From: Galbula dea
Lineage: Eukaryota; Chordata; Aves; Piciformes; Galbulidae
Length of the DNA: 64,000 nt
NCBI GenBank assembly: GCA_013399015.1
Contig: VWZX01005703.1
Location: 1,178,001-1,242,000 of the forward strand
Direction: 5' to 3'
Under the pieces are notes generated by a model. That model saw only the letters and a program-made list of their open reading frames with translations. It was not told the DNA's origin and made no database searches. Position numbers and translations under genes: made by a program. This document shows, in pieces, positions 42,499-56,266 of this stretch (its first letter is position 1; every line of letters starts with the position of its first letter).

Positions 42499-45400
42499 GA
42501 GACATTGTTATTCCTTAGCAAGCTGATCAAGTAAGGATGTGGCAATCCAAGTCCAGCTTCTGTTCTGAGGATATTAGAAGCTTCAGAATGACTTTTCTGG
42601 GATGAGAAAGTTTTCCTAGGAGTAATGATGCCAGTAAGGATGATCTATAGAAAAGATGCTTGGCCCCAGCTGACCCAGTTTTTGCCTCATTGATGATGTC
42701 AAGAGTAGAACAGAAGTTTCTGGAGACTTGGTCAAAACTTTCACACATCTGGTTGGGAAGTAGATCTGTGCTCTACCTGTGTGCCATGATCTCTGGTGCC
42801 AGCATGTTCACTAAGCTTAGCAGATGTGTCATGATGAATACACACAGGGACTGACACTTTTTACAAGCTGCCTGTACAGGCAAAAAGGAGTGAAAGAAAA
42901 AGGCTGGAGTTAAGCATTTACCTCCTCATGCTCATCCTTTACAGGCAGCTGACTATAACCACTGCCACCCTACAGCCCAGAGCCAACAGAAAATAGGATC
43001 TCAGGAGACAGCCCCAGGGGTCCACAGTTCTGCCAAAGCCAAGGTGGCCAAATGTCTGCAAGCTATAATTAACTCTGTCTCCCAGCAGTTCTCAGAGTCC
43101 AAGGCAATAATACACCTCACACCTGACAATCCCAACCACTGGTCATTTTTCTCTGTAATTGCAGCTTTGCTCCAGAGCTACTCAGCTCACCTGCTCATTT
43201 GAGGGGAGACTGGTTTAGAAAGACATTAGAAGAGGATGTCAGGTCCCCTGGCTCCCTTGGTCATGTGCTTTAGTGTGTCAGAGGAACCATTTCCATTCAG
43301 CTGTACAATCAAGCTGGAGAGCAAAAGGTCTGGGAGGGATAAGCTGCCTCCTGATTTCTCCTAGTTGCCCCAAGATAGAAACAAACCTGGAAATTGTTTC
43401 CCATTAAAGGCAGATTGCTGGAGTCAGTGCTGTCAGGGAAAAGGCTGCATCATTGTCTACAGAATGAAACACCTCTCTTACAGGGTGTGGGAATGAAGCT
43501 GTGTAGCCAATTTAATCCTTGCAGAGCCTCTTGCTTTATCAGCCTACACACTATTATCCCTTTCATTGCTGGCTACAACCTGCCTTATAGACTTGTCACT
43601 CCAGCAAGGACCTGGAGGGATTAGAGCCATTGTTGGGCTGCTGCCAGGCTTCCCACTGCAGAAATCCCACTGACCTAGCAAAAACACAACCAGGTTGGGC
43701 TTTCAGCTTCCTTCTACACTTGTCAAGGTTGGCTCTGCTGTAGCTGAAGGCATTGTCCTTGTCTAGTGGTTCCATATGTGACCTTTCTGTTAGGAAAGCA
43801 GCAGCAGGTGTTGGATCTCAAAATACAGGGTTTAGTCCTCACACTTCTTGCTGAGACTTCAACTTACAAGTTAGGAATTTACAACTTGCTGGATAGTAAG
43901 AACTTAAGTTTTACAGGTCTGTTGGTGTTATTTGTTTCTAGTTCTCCCTGTTTGGCCATGCCTCACATTGCTCCTTGCTCCCACTTAACACTTTCATGCC
44001 ATTTCCTTGTGCTGCTCAACACCTCCTAGATGGAGCTCTCTCTGTGGTTGGGTTAGCTGCTTTAAATTCAGAAACTTTGCTAACCATTAGCATTTCAGAG
44101 AACAGAAGAAGAAATAAACTATCTCTCAGGCCACAGGAAACCCTTAAGCAACTTTTTTCTGTCCTTCTTCCCTTGACCAAGCTTGTCACACAAGTACATC
44201 TGGTTTCATTCTATATATTTTTGTTTGAACTTTGAATCTAACCTTTACATCTCTCTGGCTTACAAGGCATGAGTAACTTGTCATGTCATGCACATGCAGA
44301 TGGTGACAACTCTGAACTTCTAAATGTTATTGTAACTGTGTGATGATTAGCTCATGTTAATAGGAATAGCTTTCAAAACAAATAACCCTGAACATGGAGG
44401 CAAAAACAGTTTTAGTTCTGGCTATTGTTTTTCCCCCACTTGTCTCAATGCACCAGATAACAAAATACTACTATTTGTAAGCTGTCCACTTGTAGCTCCT
44501 GAGATTTGCTTTGCCTTTAGGCATCAGGCTTGCAGATGGCTCTCTGCTCCAAATAATCTATTTATTGGAGCTACTGTTGAGTCAGCCTTCAACACAGGAA
44601 AGCCACAGGAAAATGTGGTTTCTTCTTTTCATGTCTAATTTGTGAAAGTGCCTTGGCTGTGTCCCTGGGCCCCCAAAACTGCTGAAAGGTTTGGAGAGTA
44701 GGGGATGGAGGAAGAAGCATGGTTGGGAGCTCATTTGGAGCCAGTGAGGGCTGTGTGCAGGAAGCAAGGGAGTAAGATTTATTAGTCTGTGAAGATGGGG
44801 AAGGACTTATGTGAGCAATGTCCCCAGTGCAATGCAATTTTAAAGTAGCTTGTAGTGGAGCAATAGTTATCACAGAAAGGCTAATACTTCAATAAATGTT
44901 GGGCTTAGTAGTCTGAATAAAGGTACAGAAGAGAATTAAATCTTTAGCACCTGATCCCACAACTTCAGTTTGGTTCTCTAGAGATACTATAGGTTGTCTA
45001 GAGTGTAACACAACAGGATGCAGAGCACAAGGTGAGGTAACTGGTTCAGATGAAGACTCCTATTCTGATGACCCCAGACTAGACACTTAGCTTTGCACAC
45101 ATTTGACCCAAATTCTTTTTATCTATAGAGTCAGCAACTCAACTGCAGCTATTATTTTGTCTCTAGATGAGCAGAATGTGGCCCTTTCCCTTGGCTACCA
45201 TTTAATTCCACATTTGGTCATGTCTCCAAACTGGAAGTGCACTTCCCTACTGGTGCAGATCCATGCAGAGTCACCCTAAGAAGCAGACTCCAGATTTATG
45301 TCAGTTAAGGACATGGCTACTTTTCTTCTAAGCCTTTACATTCCTGTCCCCCCTCATCATGCCAATTTAAACCAGTGCCAGTCTATCAGTGTTAATGGAG

Positions 45401-46014
45401 CTGTGCCTGATTTATGATGCTGGGACACTAAAATCAAACAGAAAACCCATAAAAGTTTTAATTAATCATTTTAACATGCAGTAATCAATGTAACCTACTT
45501 TCATGTGAATTATTTTACTTGGAGAAATAGATTATCTTGAAGAAATACTGAATTAATTCATGATAAAAATGACTGCAAGCTATTTACTGTGTGCCCATGG
45601 CACTGAAGGACTCTGCAACATTTCTGCATGTTCCTTATCTGCTACAATTGCTTTGATTGAGATTTTTGCTCTTCCCACAATCTATAATGATTTATTAACA
45701 TTTGAACAATTCCAGCTGCATCTTTCAGCTTTCTTGGCATTAAGCTTCCAGCCCCACTCTCCCATTTTTGGCATCCACCCTAAGACAGTAGAGACACCTG
45801 ATTGACTGACAAGTTTTGAAGAAGAAGCATTTGGGATCAAAACAGAGCAAGATAAGAAATTGTGTTTGAACTTTGTTCCTCAGCCTTGATATCCTTCTAA
45901 TCTTATATTAGACAAGTTTCATCCAAGTCATAGAAGTCAATAAGAACTGCAGGCAGACTGTGTCTCTGACTGGTCCCCAAAAGATGAGTGTGTACCTTGA
46001 ACCTACAGATGTGG

Positions 46015-46117
46015 TCCTTAGGGCCATGGTTTAGTGGCATGGTGGTGCTAGGTTGATGGTTGGACTTGATGATCTTAGAGGTCTCTTCCAACCTTCATGA
46101 TTCTATGGTTCTATGTA
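46015..46117 (+). mobile_element. CR1 3'-end fragment
   Basis: GGGCCATGGTTTAGTGGCATGGTGGTGCTAGGTTGATGG, then GGACTTGATGATCTTAGAGGTCTCTTCCAACC and ATGATTCTATGGTTCTATG. Same subfamily as the copies at 47393, 49778 and 53180. Confidence 0.92.
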
Positions 46118-47392
46118 AAGTTCATGTTCCAATAAGTAGCAAAAGGTCACTTCATGATTATGATGATTGTTTCCATTAAACTGACCTCCACCTAAACAAC
46201 CCTGATGTGATGCCTCCAAAATGAATTACCCATTCTAAATTAGCTCTGCCAAAAGCTAAATAGACTCCTAACAAAACCAGAATCAAAATTAATACTAGAA
46301 GTTTTTTGCATGGATTAAATACTGTCATGATCAGCAGTTTTGGGACAATATGTCCAGTTTGGGTCTGCAATAGAAATGTAAAAGCAACTTGTACTAACAA
46401 AGGTAAACAAGTAGCAGTCCAGGGAAGCACTTCCCAAACACCATCTCCAATCCAACCCCTTTATAACATGTGCTGATCTGCATCCACTTACACTTGACTG
46501 AGACAGCAGGAAGAAAGGCTGCACAAGGGGCAAACCTCCTGCACAGTGGAGCAAAAATCAGATGTTGCAGAAAGCAAAAGGCAATAAATCTATAAACCTT
46601 AAGGGAACAAGGGACAGGAAAGCATTATGAGAGCCCTGTTATTATTATTACTTTTTTTTAGCAGTGAGAGATCACAGGCATTTACAATTTGAGCTAGAGG
46701 AAACATTTCCAGGTTTATGCACAGCAAATGTTGTTTATTCCCTGTGTTTCAGAAGTAATTTTCCTTCACACATGCACTCCTCAGAAGTGCTTCTCTTGCT
46801 GCAAGGTGAATAATGCAGTTATAAGCTGGTGAACTGAGACACACAAACCTAGTCTACAGTTTCCAAAACAATATTTCTACCAGTGGATTCAGCAAATGTT
46901 TTAAAACAGATTCCCCCTAGTCCAGTTTATTCAGTAGAGGACTCTCATGTAAATACTGGAGTGTAGTAACACTCCTGGAAAGCATCAACAATAAGTCCCA
47001 GCTTTCTCTTGTTTTCTGACAATGTTCTTCATCAAGCTGCCTTCTTCAGACTTCAAAGACTGCAGCACTAATCATCAGGATCTACTGTAAGAAAATTATT
47101 CTGTTGCCTCTTAAAGAGGGTGAACGTGTTCTGAGCTCCAGTGGTTTTTATGGTCCCTGTTCTGCTATTGGACAGCACAACTGGAGTCAGTGATTTAAAG
47201 CAGACTTGTTACCTAGCTCAGTTCACTACTGGTCACCTTCTGCCACTCCTACTCTTGCTTTTAAGACTGTTTGTCAGGGTTCCCCAAGAAGGCTACAGAA
47301 GCAAGGATTCATCTGGAGGTCTGTTTATGGTGGAAAACACCCTGACCAGAATCTCTCCTTTCCTTCAAAGGTAAATAAAAACCCCCTCTATA

Positions 47393-47632
47393 TCAAGTTG
47401 CACCAGGAGAGGTTCAGATTGGATATTGGAAGAATTTCTATACTTGAGAAGGTTATGAGACATTGGCCCAGGCTCCCCAGGACAGTGGTGGAGTCACCAT
47501 CCATGGAGAGATTGAGAAGATGTGTAGATTTGGTGCTAAGGGCCATGGTTTAGTGGTGAACTGGGCAATGTTATTGGCTGGGCTTGATGGATCTGAAAGA
47601 TCTAACTAAAACAATTCTATGATTCTGTGACT
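47393..47632 (+). mobile_element. CR1 fragment with ORF2 C-terminal remnant
   Basis: One frame includes H-Q-E-R-F-R-L-D-I-G-R-I-S-I-L-E-K-V, then R-H-W-P-R-L-P-R-T-V-V-E-S-P-S, a CR1 ORF2 C-terminus. The 3' tail GGGCCATGGTTTAGTGG...CAATTCTATGATTCTGTGAC follows. Open frames here are remnants, not a host gene. Confidence 0.93.
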
Positions 47633-49777
47633 TTCAGAGCCTGAAATTTCCAGATCCTACAAATGAGCAAAAACTGTGGTTCCTCCACACCTTCTACAGT
47701 TCAGCAAACACTGGAATCATCTATTGTGTTAGCTAATGTTGAGAAATGGAAGCCCACTATTGCCATTGCCTGCCAAACTCTCCACTCCACCATGGGTATT
47801 TTTGCTGAGGAACTTCTCTTACTGGTTTGTTTTGTCCTAAGCTGTAGATGAAGATGCTGCCTATACCCTAAAAGAAGAGAGGGTGAACTGGCTGATGTTC
47901 AAGTCTACTAGATAGTCTTGCAGGCAGATTAATTCCTAGCCCTGGGAGTCTTCAGATTTTGAAATGTATTTTCCAGCTCCAGGGATGAAAGAGAATGAAG
48001 GCTGTTAACATGCTGCATGCTTAATGACAATGCTTAATTGCCATGATGATGCACACTTTGTATCCTCCAGTTTTATGCATGTTCCAGTTTCTTGTCTGCT
48101 TTAATTGATTCTGTGCCATCCACAGGTTAGAATACCTAATTTTGATGACTACAATGTTCTTTCTAGTATTTGCATGTCTGTGGTGTTCAATCTTTCTTTT
48201 CAAAGACCTCTTTCCAGAAGTCCTTGATCGGTGAAGGACTAATTTGTCTCTAATTATGTTCCTATAGAACCAGTTAGGGATATGTACACTTGGAGGGGGA
48301 TTGGATTGCTAGAATCATAGGGGCAGCAAGATTTCCTTTGACTACTACAACACAGCAAAGAAAGAATTGGGATATCAACAACATGGACTTTATCTATTCC
48401 ACTCTTTCCAGTCACTTGGGAAATGGGGCAGATGATTAGGTTTACAATAGCTCTGGAGTTAGGCAGGGAATGTTGTGTTGAAGGCACATGAAGGCAAAAT
48501 GAGGGGAATGCTGCTGAAAGAAGCCCTGAGCCTGACCTTGCAGCACAACCATGTCCCTCTTTGTCCCAGAAGTCAATCAGAAACAAAAGCCAGGAAAATT
48601 ATTCCACAATTCAGTGTATATTGTCCAGAACACTGCATTCAGTTCTATTTAAACCCCAAATATCTTCATACAGCTATTGCAAGTGTACTTGGTGGTTTTG
48701 GAGAGTTTATACTAGTACAACTAACTACTAGCTAGATACTAACAACACTTCTCAAAGGTGTGTGGTAGCAATCCAAAAATCTTCTTTTTTCCCCTCTTTC
48801 TGTTGCAAATCATGTGAGTAACATAAATTGTGAAGGGAGCTACCCTACAATAAATAGTCTGGAATCAAAGCTAACTGCAGAGGGTCATTCACACTGCATC
48901 TTCCTTTAGCCCACTCTGGCCTCTGTTCCTCTAGTTTATATATTCAAACTCAATCTATTAAGCTGGATAATTTTTGAGCTTTTTGATTGACAGACATCCC
49001 CAGATGGTGTTTTATTTCTGTTCATATTTTCATACTATGAGTACTATCATGCCATCAGGATACAAAGAGTTTCACTTTTAGCTATGCTTCAGCACTGCTG
49101 CATTGGAGCAGCCAACTACTACCTTCAAGCCCATCTGTCCAAGGAGAAAAAGAATCAATTTAAATTTTATTTGTGCACAAAGTGTTTATAAATCACTGAG
49201 TTACAGGAATCACTGTATCAGCTCCAGAAACATTACTTCATTATTGGCAGCTTCCATTTTCTCAGTCATAATCACTAAAACTGCATCATGTTTAAAGAAC
49301 AATGATTTGGGGGGAGCTTTTGTAAATAAATCAGGGGATTTTTGTGCTTAATACTGTCTAGTTAACACTTAAGAGTTTTATTACACTCTAATTCTCATCA
49401 GGCTTGTCCCTACAGCAGTAAAAGCTGAAAGTTTGCTGTCTTTGTGGCTTCTTTTGTTGTTTTCTTTTTTCTCCCCATGGAAGAGTTACTATCTCACTTT
49501 GTTTCATGATATCAGAAACTGATGCTTCCAGAAACACAATAGCTCTTAAGCCTTGAGGAAAACTGATTTGATCCCAAAAGCAGAAGCATGTCATGCTCTG
49601 CTCTACTTGATCAGTTGGAGTTTTCAGTTTCATGGTTCCAGGATTGCAAACTCTGCTTCACAAGACCCAGAAAAAGAGCAAAGAACCCTGCTGAGGGGAG
49701 AGGCAGGTGTCAGGGATGCCAAGCCTAGCCCAGTGGTTCACAGCATGGGCTTGCTGCAGATAAGTGATTCAGGGATG

Positions 49778-49870
49778 TTACAGAATCATGAAGGTTGGAA
49801 GAGACCTCTAAGATCATCAAGTCCAACCACCAACCTATCACCACCATGCCACTAAACCATCTCCCTAAGC
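49778..49870 (-). mobile_element. CR1 3'-end fragment
   Basis: CAGAATCATGAAGGTTGGAAGAGACCTCTAAGATCATCAAGTCCAACC, then CCACTAAACCATCTCCCTAAGC: the reverse complement of the TTTAGTGG subfamily tail. Confidence 0.92.
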
Positions 49871-52800
49871 ATCATATCCTGAGAACTTCACTCTATCTTT
49901 GGCTTCAGTGGACTCTCAATGCTATCAGTTAGTGTTCACACAGCACAAAAGCCTTTTCCAGTCAAAAGCCAACAAGCAACTCCAGTTCTGCAGCTTCTTC
50001 CCTAGTTCTACTTCCTCTGTCATTAATCAGTGTTAAAACATGATGCTGTGCAAATGATAGTTCACTGCATTGCAAGGAAAGCTCTTAGCCCTCTGCTTAA
50101 TACCTTTCCAGAATCATAGCATTCCCCATTACAAGAACAGAATTAATGAGGCAACTCCTGCAGCCTAGCATGGGTGTATTTTTGTGAGAGCTTCTTTATT
50201 ATATAAAGTTTCAAAACTTCCAGAAAAACTTGGTTCATAAAACTGCCTTAAATTAGATCAGTTTTGAAGCACATTATCCCCAAGATCTTGCTGACTTGGA
50301 GACTAATCTTTATGGTACCAGAGAGTAGGTGGAGAGGAAAGTTGCAGACAGGGAACCTTCTTACAAGTTGATAAAATGTAGCTGGCACATGAGGACCTTC
50401 AAACACTTCAGGGCTGATTTTTTGCCAAGTATTCAGTATCTTTCTTCATCAGGTATTTATGTAGCCTGGAGAAGGAAACTAAATTTCCAGAACTGGGATG
50501 CTTTGAAATGTCTTTATGCTTATTTACTGTTGCTATATATCATGGGGAAATGCACAGAAAAAACATTGACAGGAAGATTTGCATCACCAGAAGAAGTTTG
50601 GTAGACACTAATTAGACTATATTTTTCAGGTACAGGGGACAAGAAACTTCAGAACTGAAGGCATAACTGGATATTGTTTTTACAGTTCTGTGCAATCCTA
50701 CCTTATTGAAATTCATACCTGAATAAAGGATGCAGGGAGCTTAAAACAGTAAATGTTAGGTGGCTGAAAAATTATGGGGTATCTCTACTTTTTCATGTAT
50801 TAAGATGAGTTAATCAACATGCCCAATACCAACAAGTACCCTTACAATAGCTGGATGAAGATATTTGGGGTTTAAATAGACATGAATGCAGTGTGATTTT
50901 GGTGTGTCCCAGCTTGCATATTGACATTCATAGAACTCCTCCAGGCCATGCTAAATTATGTTTTATATGCTGGGATGGAAGGAACCAAAAATAGACTTGA
51001 TAAGCAAATAGCAAAAAGTGAACAATAGCCTGCTCAAAAGAGAAGGATGAACTTTTGACACTAGGTATCCTCCATGGCCATGGAGCCCCTGTGGGCTGAT
51101 CCATCAGCTCTTTCACTGCTGCTTGAAAGGGTAATTTGTAAACAATTTCATATGGGTGGAATTCATCTGCCCCCATGGAGCTAGTACTGTCTTGGTGGGC
51201 AGGAGTAGTGGTGTTTGCCACCAGCTTGTCCCTTTGGAGTCTAAGGAGATCTAACCACTAGAATGAATGGAGTCTTCAGTGGCACACCCTTCATCCTAAA
51301 GTAGCTGGGTTTGCACAGATGGCCACAGGTTGAATGCTTGTTGAAATGGGGGAAAAAAAGCAATTTGTTAGGATCTTCTTGGAGAAGAAAGAACATGAAT
51401 GGTCATGTGTGAAGTCAAATCATTCCAACCTGACTATTGGTTGCTGTCCTATGGTCAGAGAAGTCTCTGTTGTAGAAGACCTTGCAGTGATACCTTCAGC
51501 TGTATCTGGTGAGGCTTCCCAAACCAGTCTCCTGTTTACTTCTTGCAATCTAGCTGGCCTGTGGTTCCAGGTGAACATTCCTTCTCACCTACAATCAATC
51601 TCTATCCATTAAATTAACCACATAGAAAACATCTCCTAAAACCCTTAGCCACCTATAAAAGTGTCCTACATGATTGCTTCTGCACCTACTGGAAAGTTTG
51701 TTGCTTGCTTACAAGTAGCTGTGTACAATTCCATCACTTTGACAGCAAAGAGCTGTCTGGGAATCCATGAGTCACTTTACCCAGGAATTTAATCAACACA
51801 TTTAAGCATACAAATTGGACTGGGCTGAGCAGGATGTGCCTGGGGAAATCTCCAGAACTGTATGAAATTCCCACCTGGAGCTCCTCTGACACTCCATTAA
51901 ATGGATGATTGTTCCATCAGTCCCATTGTTCCAGCTCTGTCTAATGCCTCCAACCAGTCCATTATCTCCTCTACACAGACAACTGATTGGGCAGTCCCTG
52001 GAACATCAAGGGAATGAATGGCTTAAATGCTCTGTTCAAGTACAGGCACAATCCTGACACCCAACAATAACTACAGAAGAAGAAACTTTGTTTTCATACC
52101 TGCAAGTCACTCCTAACTAAAGTCCCATAGCTCTCACCACACATCCAAAACCTGGACAGAAGAGTTGTGTCCAGCAAGCTCTTCTTTCTCACTACTTCTT
52201 CTAGGGAGTCCATAACAACTGCTTTGCTGCAGACACTTCCACTGTGCATATCTCCACTTAGCCTGAGTCCCAAACACTGTTGACTTGTGACAACTCTGAA
52301 CCATCTGCTAATGTCAACTGGAAATTAAGGTGGAAGTGTGAAAGGTTTGAACAAGCACAGGAGGAAATTTCTGGAGCATCTTTCTGATCAGAGCAGTGCA
52401 AGCTCAGAAGCTGACTGGATTCTCCTTCTGTGACAAGCTTTTAGTCACTTTTAAGGCATGATTGCTAATGTAGTAGGGGTCAGAATATGATCATTGCATC
52501 ACTGCAGGTAAAAACTGTTGGGAGGTGCTGGGACATGATGATCAGTGTTGTTAAACTACTCCCTTGGCATGTCTTCCTTCTGGGCCAAGCTCTCTCAAAC
52601 TGTTCCCAGGCACAAGAATTGATGTCTGTATCTGTATCAACAAGTTGGCCAGCATGGTGTATCAGATATAGTCTGCTCTGGTCTCATAGATGGGATTGCC
52701 CTTTAGTGGAGGGAGCACACTAGGTGCACTCTCAGACTTCCAATTTGCCTTCATCTGCAAGGATCACAGCTTACAGTGTTCAAGACCACTCCATGGTGTA

Positions 52801-53179
52801 AGACAAAGCAGAAACAGCAAGAGAGTCACTTCTGAGTCTAAATGCCTGAGCCAACTGTAGAGTTCCAGTGACTGTTCCCAGTAAAACAGTTTGGAAGCTA
52901 AGGGAACCAACTAGCACAGATGCACACCCTGCTGGGCCAAGTGACCTTGACCCCCAAGGACTTTTGTCAGGCACTTGCAGCATCCTGACATAGACTCAGG
53001 CCAACCCTGCCAGTCCTTTCCTGTACTCTGATATAAACTGAAAACATGTTCTTTAATTTCATTGTTTCCTTTACAGAAAATGAAAGTATCCATTAAAATC
53101 TGAACTTCTGAAGGGCCTCAAAGTGATCCAGGGTAGATTTCTGATTTAAGTCTATTTTATTTGGTTTAATTTGCTCATC

Positions 53180-53393
53180 TGAGAAAAGAAAAATAAATGT
53201 TTTCATAGCATCTCTACCTGAGAAGACAGAATACCTCAGGAATAGTGAGGTGCTGGAATCACCATCCCTGAAAGAGTTCAAAAGACTTGCAGATGTGGTG
53301 CTGAGGGCCATGGTTTAGTGGTGAGCATGGTAGTGTTAGGTGGATGCTTGGACTCCATGATCTCAGAGATCTTTTCCAATCATTATGATTCCA
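53180..53393 (+). mobile_element. CR1 3'-end fragment
   Basis: GTGGTGCTGAGGGCCATGGTTTAGTGGTGAGCATGG, then GTTAGGTGGATGCTTGGACTCCATGATCTCAGAGATC and TTATGATTCCAAG. The upstream part carries a frameshifted ORF2 end (GAATCACCATCCCTGAAAG). Confidence 0.9.
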
Positions 53394-54199
53394 AGTTTTG
53401 GGTAAAGAGAAGGAAGGAAAAGGGAAACAAAGTCTCTAAGAGTTCCATTTGTTGTTCAGGATTTCACTACAAGTAGCAGAGACACAAAGAAATTTGCAGT
53501 ACCTAGAGATGAAGTGAATGTCAGGAGAGAAGGCAGAGACATGACTGAAGGTTTACAACTCAATATTTAGAATAACTTTAGTAATCCTGGACTGATAGAG
53601 TTAGCTCCTTCAATTCTCTGTTGTGCAAGCTATGCTTTATCCCAAGTCTTCCTAGGGTTCTGCTATATCTGTTCTCAGTTATTAGAAAACAGATTCAAGA
53701 TGATGGATGTTTGCTGCCTCTGATTCTGTCCAGGCTTCCTTTCACCCCCTAGAGGGACCAATGTAAACAATTTGCTGCAATAGAGTGGAAGGAAAGCACT
53801 TGCTCACACTCCAGTTTTTCTCTCCCTTGTCACTCATGTATCCTATGACATCCAAGGAAAGATCTACTCTATTATTGCTTTTAGTTTCTTTTTTAATGAT
53901 TTTTCTTTTATTGTTGTGCCCTGAGGTTTCAAGGGGAAAACAGAAGTAGAGAAGAAGACTAAAGAGCTTCAGAAGTTTGACAAAGACAAAGGATACATAA
54001 AAGCACTGATCAAAGAAAGTCCAATCTCAGCCTTTGATGATGGCAATGAAATACTAAGAGGATCTCTTTCTCTCTGGGGTTACATTTATCATTTTAATTC
54101 ATGTCAAGGGAAGCAATGTTAAGATGTATTATGTCTGGATTTGCCACTTCAGATCCCCAACTGCCTAAGCCACAATGCCAACACCTTCCTGAATAGCCT

Positions 54200-54735
54200 T
54201 GTTTCAGCTGGAATAAAGTTAATTTTCTTGCTCTTGGCTGGTGTAGTGTTGAGTTTTGGATTTAGGATGAGAAGAATGTTGACAACACGCTGGTGTTTTA
54301 GCTGTTAATAAGCAGTGTTCATACTAAGTTAAGGACTTTTCAGCTTCTCACCCTGCCCTGACAGCAAAGACTGGGAGTGCAGAAGGAGCTGGATGAGGAC
54401 ACAGCCAGGACAGCTGACCCAAATGATCCAAAAGGATACTTCATACCATATGATGCCATAGCCACTATGTAAACTAGGAGGACTTGGCTGAAGGGTTCCA
54501 CGGCTCAAGGGTTGGCTGGACATCAGTCCTGGGGGGGTGAGCAATTGTCTTGTGCATCACATGTTTTGTATATTCTATTATTATTAATATTTTCCCTTCC
54601 TTTTCTATTTGTCTTGATCTCAACACATGATTGTTACCATTTTGTTTCCCAGTTCTCTCCCCATCCCACTGGGAGGGTGAAAGTGAACGAGTGGCAGTGT
54701 GAGGCTCAGCTGCCATCTGAGCTTAAACCATGACA
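54200..54735 (+). mobile_element. Avian endogenous-retrovirus solo LTR
   Basis: Begins near TGTTTCAGCTGGAATAAAGTTAATTTTCTTGCTC, with the internal motifs AAGGACTTTTCAGCTTCTCA, GGACACAGCCAGGACAGCTGACCC and CATACCATATGATG, and ends CCATCCCACTGGGAGGG...GCTTAAACCATGACA. I recall this block order from bird ERVL-type LTRs. No gag/pol/env sequence adjoins it, so it is a solo LTR. I could not find a clean target-site duplication, so the ends are approximate. Confidence 0.75.
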
Positions 54736-56205
54736 CTGAGACTAACACTCAATGCTTCTTGATTTCACCTAGGAAGCATTAGAGGAATATCTGAACCATA
54801 TTATGCACAAGTATTTCATCTCTCCTACATTTACATGTCCCACTTTGCAGTGTGGCACCAAAATTCAAAGGAAACACTAGCTGATAGCCCTGAACTTTAC
54901 CTCATTCCCAGATCAGTAAAGAACTCTTGGGGTTCTGGCTGTGTCTTTGAAGAGAAATCAATTTTTCTGCCTATTCAGATAAATTCTGAAAGTCTTCTCT
55001 TGTAAGAATATTTGTTTTTTCCCTCTGACATGATGCCACCATGCCAGCTGTGGAGTATTCCACTTTCCAGGGTATTACTTCTGTATTACATTATACATAC
55101 TTAGGAAAACTGATGGTTTTAAGCAGACACCATGAGGTGAGCTGCTTCTGTGAAGTGAAAGAGGTAAAATTTACCTCCCCCATCACCTGAGTTAGTCATT
55201 ACCTGCCAAGACAGCCTGCATTGTGTCAGGTGTGCTTTCATCTGGCAGCCCATGGGGGTGACAAAACTCCTGTACCTGGTGCCTCATTCAGAATTTCTCT
55301 TCCAGTGCAAACAGAAAGGTAATGTATTAAAGAGGATTCATATTGTAGGAAAATAAGATGCTCTAAGTGTTAAATTAAGCTACTTCTGATCAGGCTTATC
55401 CCTTCTTTATGGAGCTTATGCTTACCCAGGCATGGAACTGAGATATCAAGTGACTGGAGCTAGCTGCAAACCCTTCACTGAAATCATACTGTGGAAAATT
55501 GGGGTTTTTCAGTGATACAATATCACTTGGAACAGAGAAAAAAAAAAAGGAGTATATGTTTGCCTTCAATAATAATATTTCACACTTCATCCAAGAGGAA
55601 AAAAAAAGAAAAGCAAGCCACACTATTGCTCTTACAGTTTGGGTAGTTCCAAGGCACAGCAAAACAGTGAGGAAAAATCAGTTTTACTCTGAGGGAGCCT
55701 GTAGTGATTCAGCTCTGGTCCTAAAGGTAGGTAGCCTTGTTAGCTGGACATCAGCTGAGCCTAATATTTGCCATCTCACAGCAGCATTTACAGCATCATT
55801 CTAGTGAGACTGAGTCCTCTGATTTATCACAGTCAGAGACAGTTTTGCTGCATCCCCACTGTGAAGAAGACAGAACCATGGAAGAGATAACAGGCAGAAC
55901 TTTTTCCCTGTAGCACACCAGAATAGTGACTTTAAAAGTTGTTTTGGCTCTTGGAAAAATATTTAAATTCAATATTTGATTAAGAAGTCAGTGATTCCTT
56001 TCCCAAGGAAATTTCTTACCAGCTGTTTCTATGACAAAGACAACTAGAGGCAGAGTCACTGATGACTAAGGGATCCACTTACCAGCTCACTTCATCTTTT
56101 GAGCAAGTTGCCTTGGGGAAGATGTTTTCTTTAACTACTTGTCAGAATGTTTTGAAAGAGGAGTCAAATTGGTCTCAAACTGATTAAATGGCTCTGCTAA
56201 ATGTC

Positions 56206-56266
56206 CAAGAAAAAGGAGGGAGGGAAGGATGGAAAGAAAAGGAGAAAAGGGAGGAAAGGAGAAGGT
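56206..56266. repeat. Purine-rich low-complexity tract
   Basis: About 60 bp almost entirely G/A on the plus strand (GGAGGGAGGGAAGGATGG-like). Confidence 0.85.

Larger units (their letters stand above)
39454..47392. other. Intergenic stretch, no exon seen
   Basis: About 8 kb interrupted only by the CR1 fragments at 42305 and 46015 and an ATC microsatellite. Short open frames (60-112 codons) show no motif and no splice context. Confidence 0.7.
47633..54199. other. Intergenic stretch, no exon seen
   Basis: Holds CR1 fragments at 49778 and 53180. The remainder is AT-rich unique sequence with no coding or RNA gene that I can support. Confidence 0.7.

Noticed and set aside
47206..47553. 115-codon plus-strand open frame
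   Set aside because: Its second half is CR1 ORF2 remnant; the first half shows nothing recognisable.
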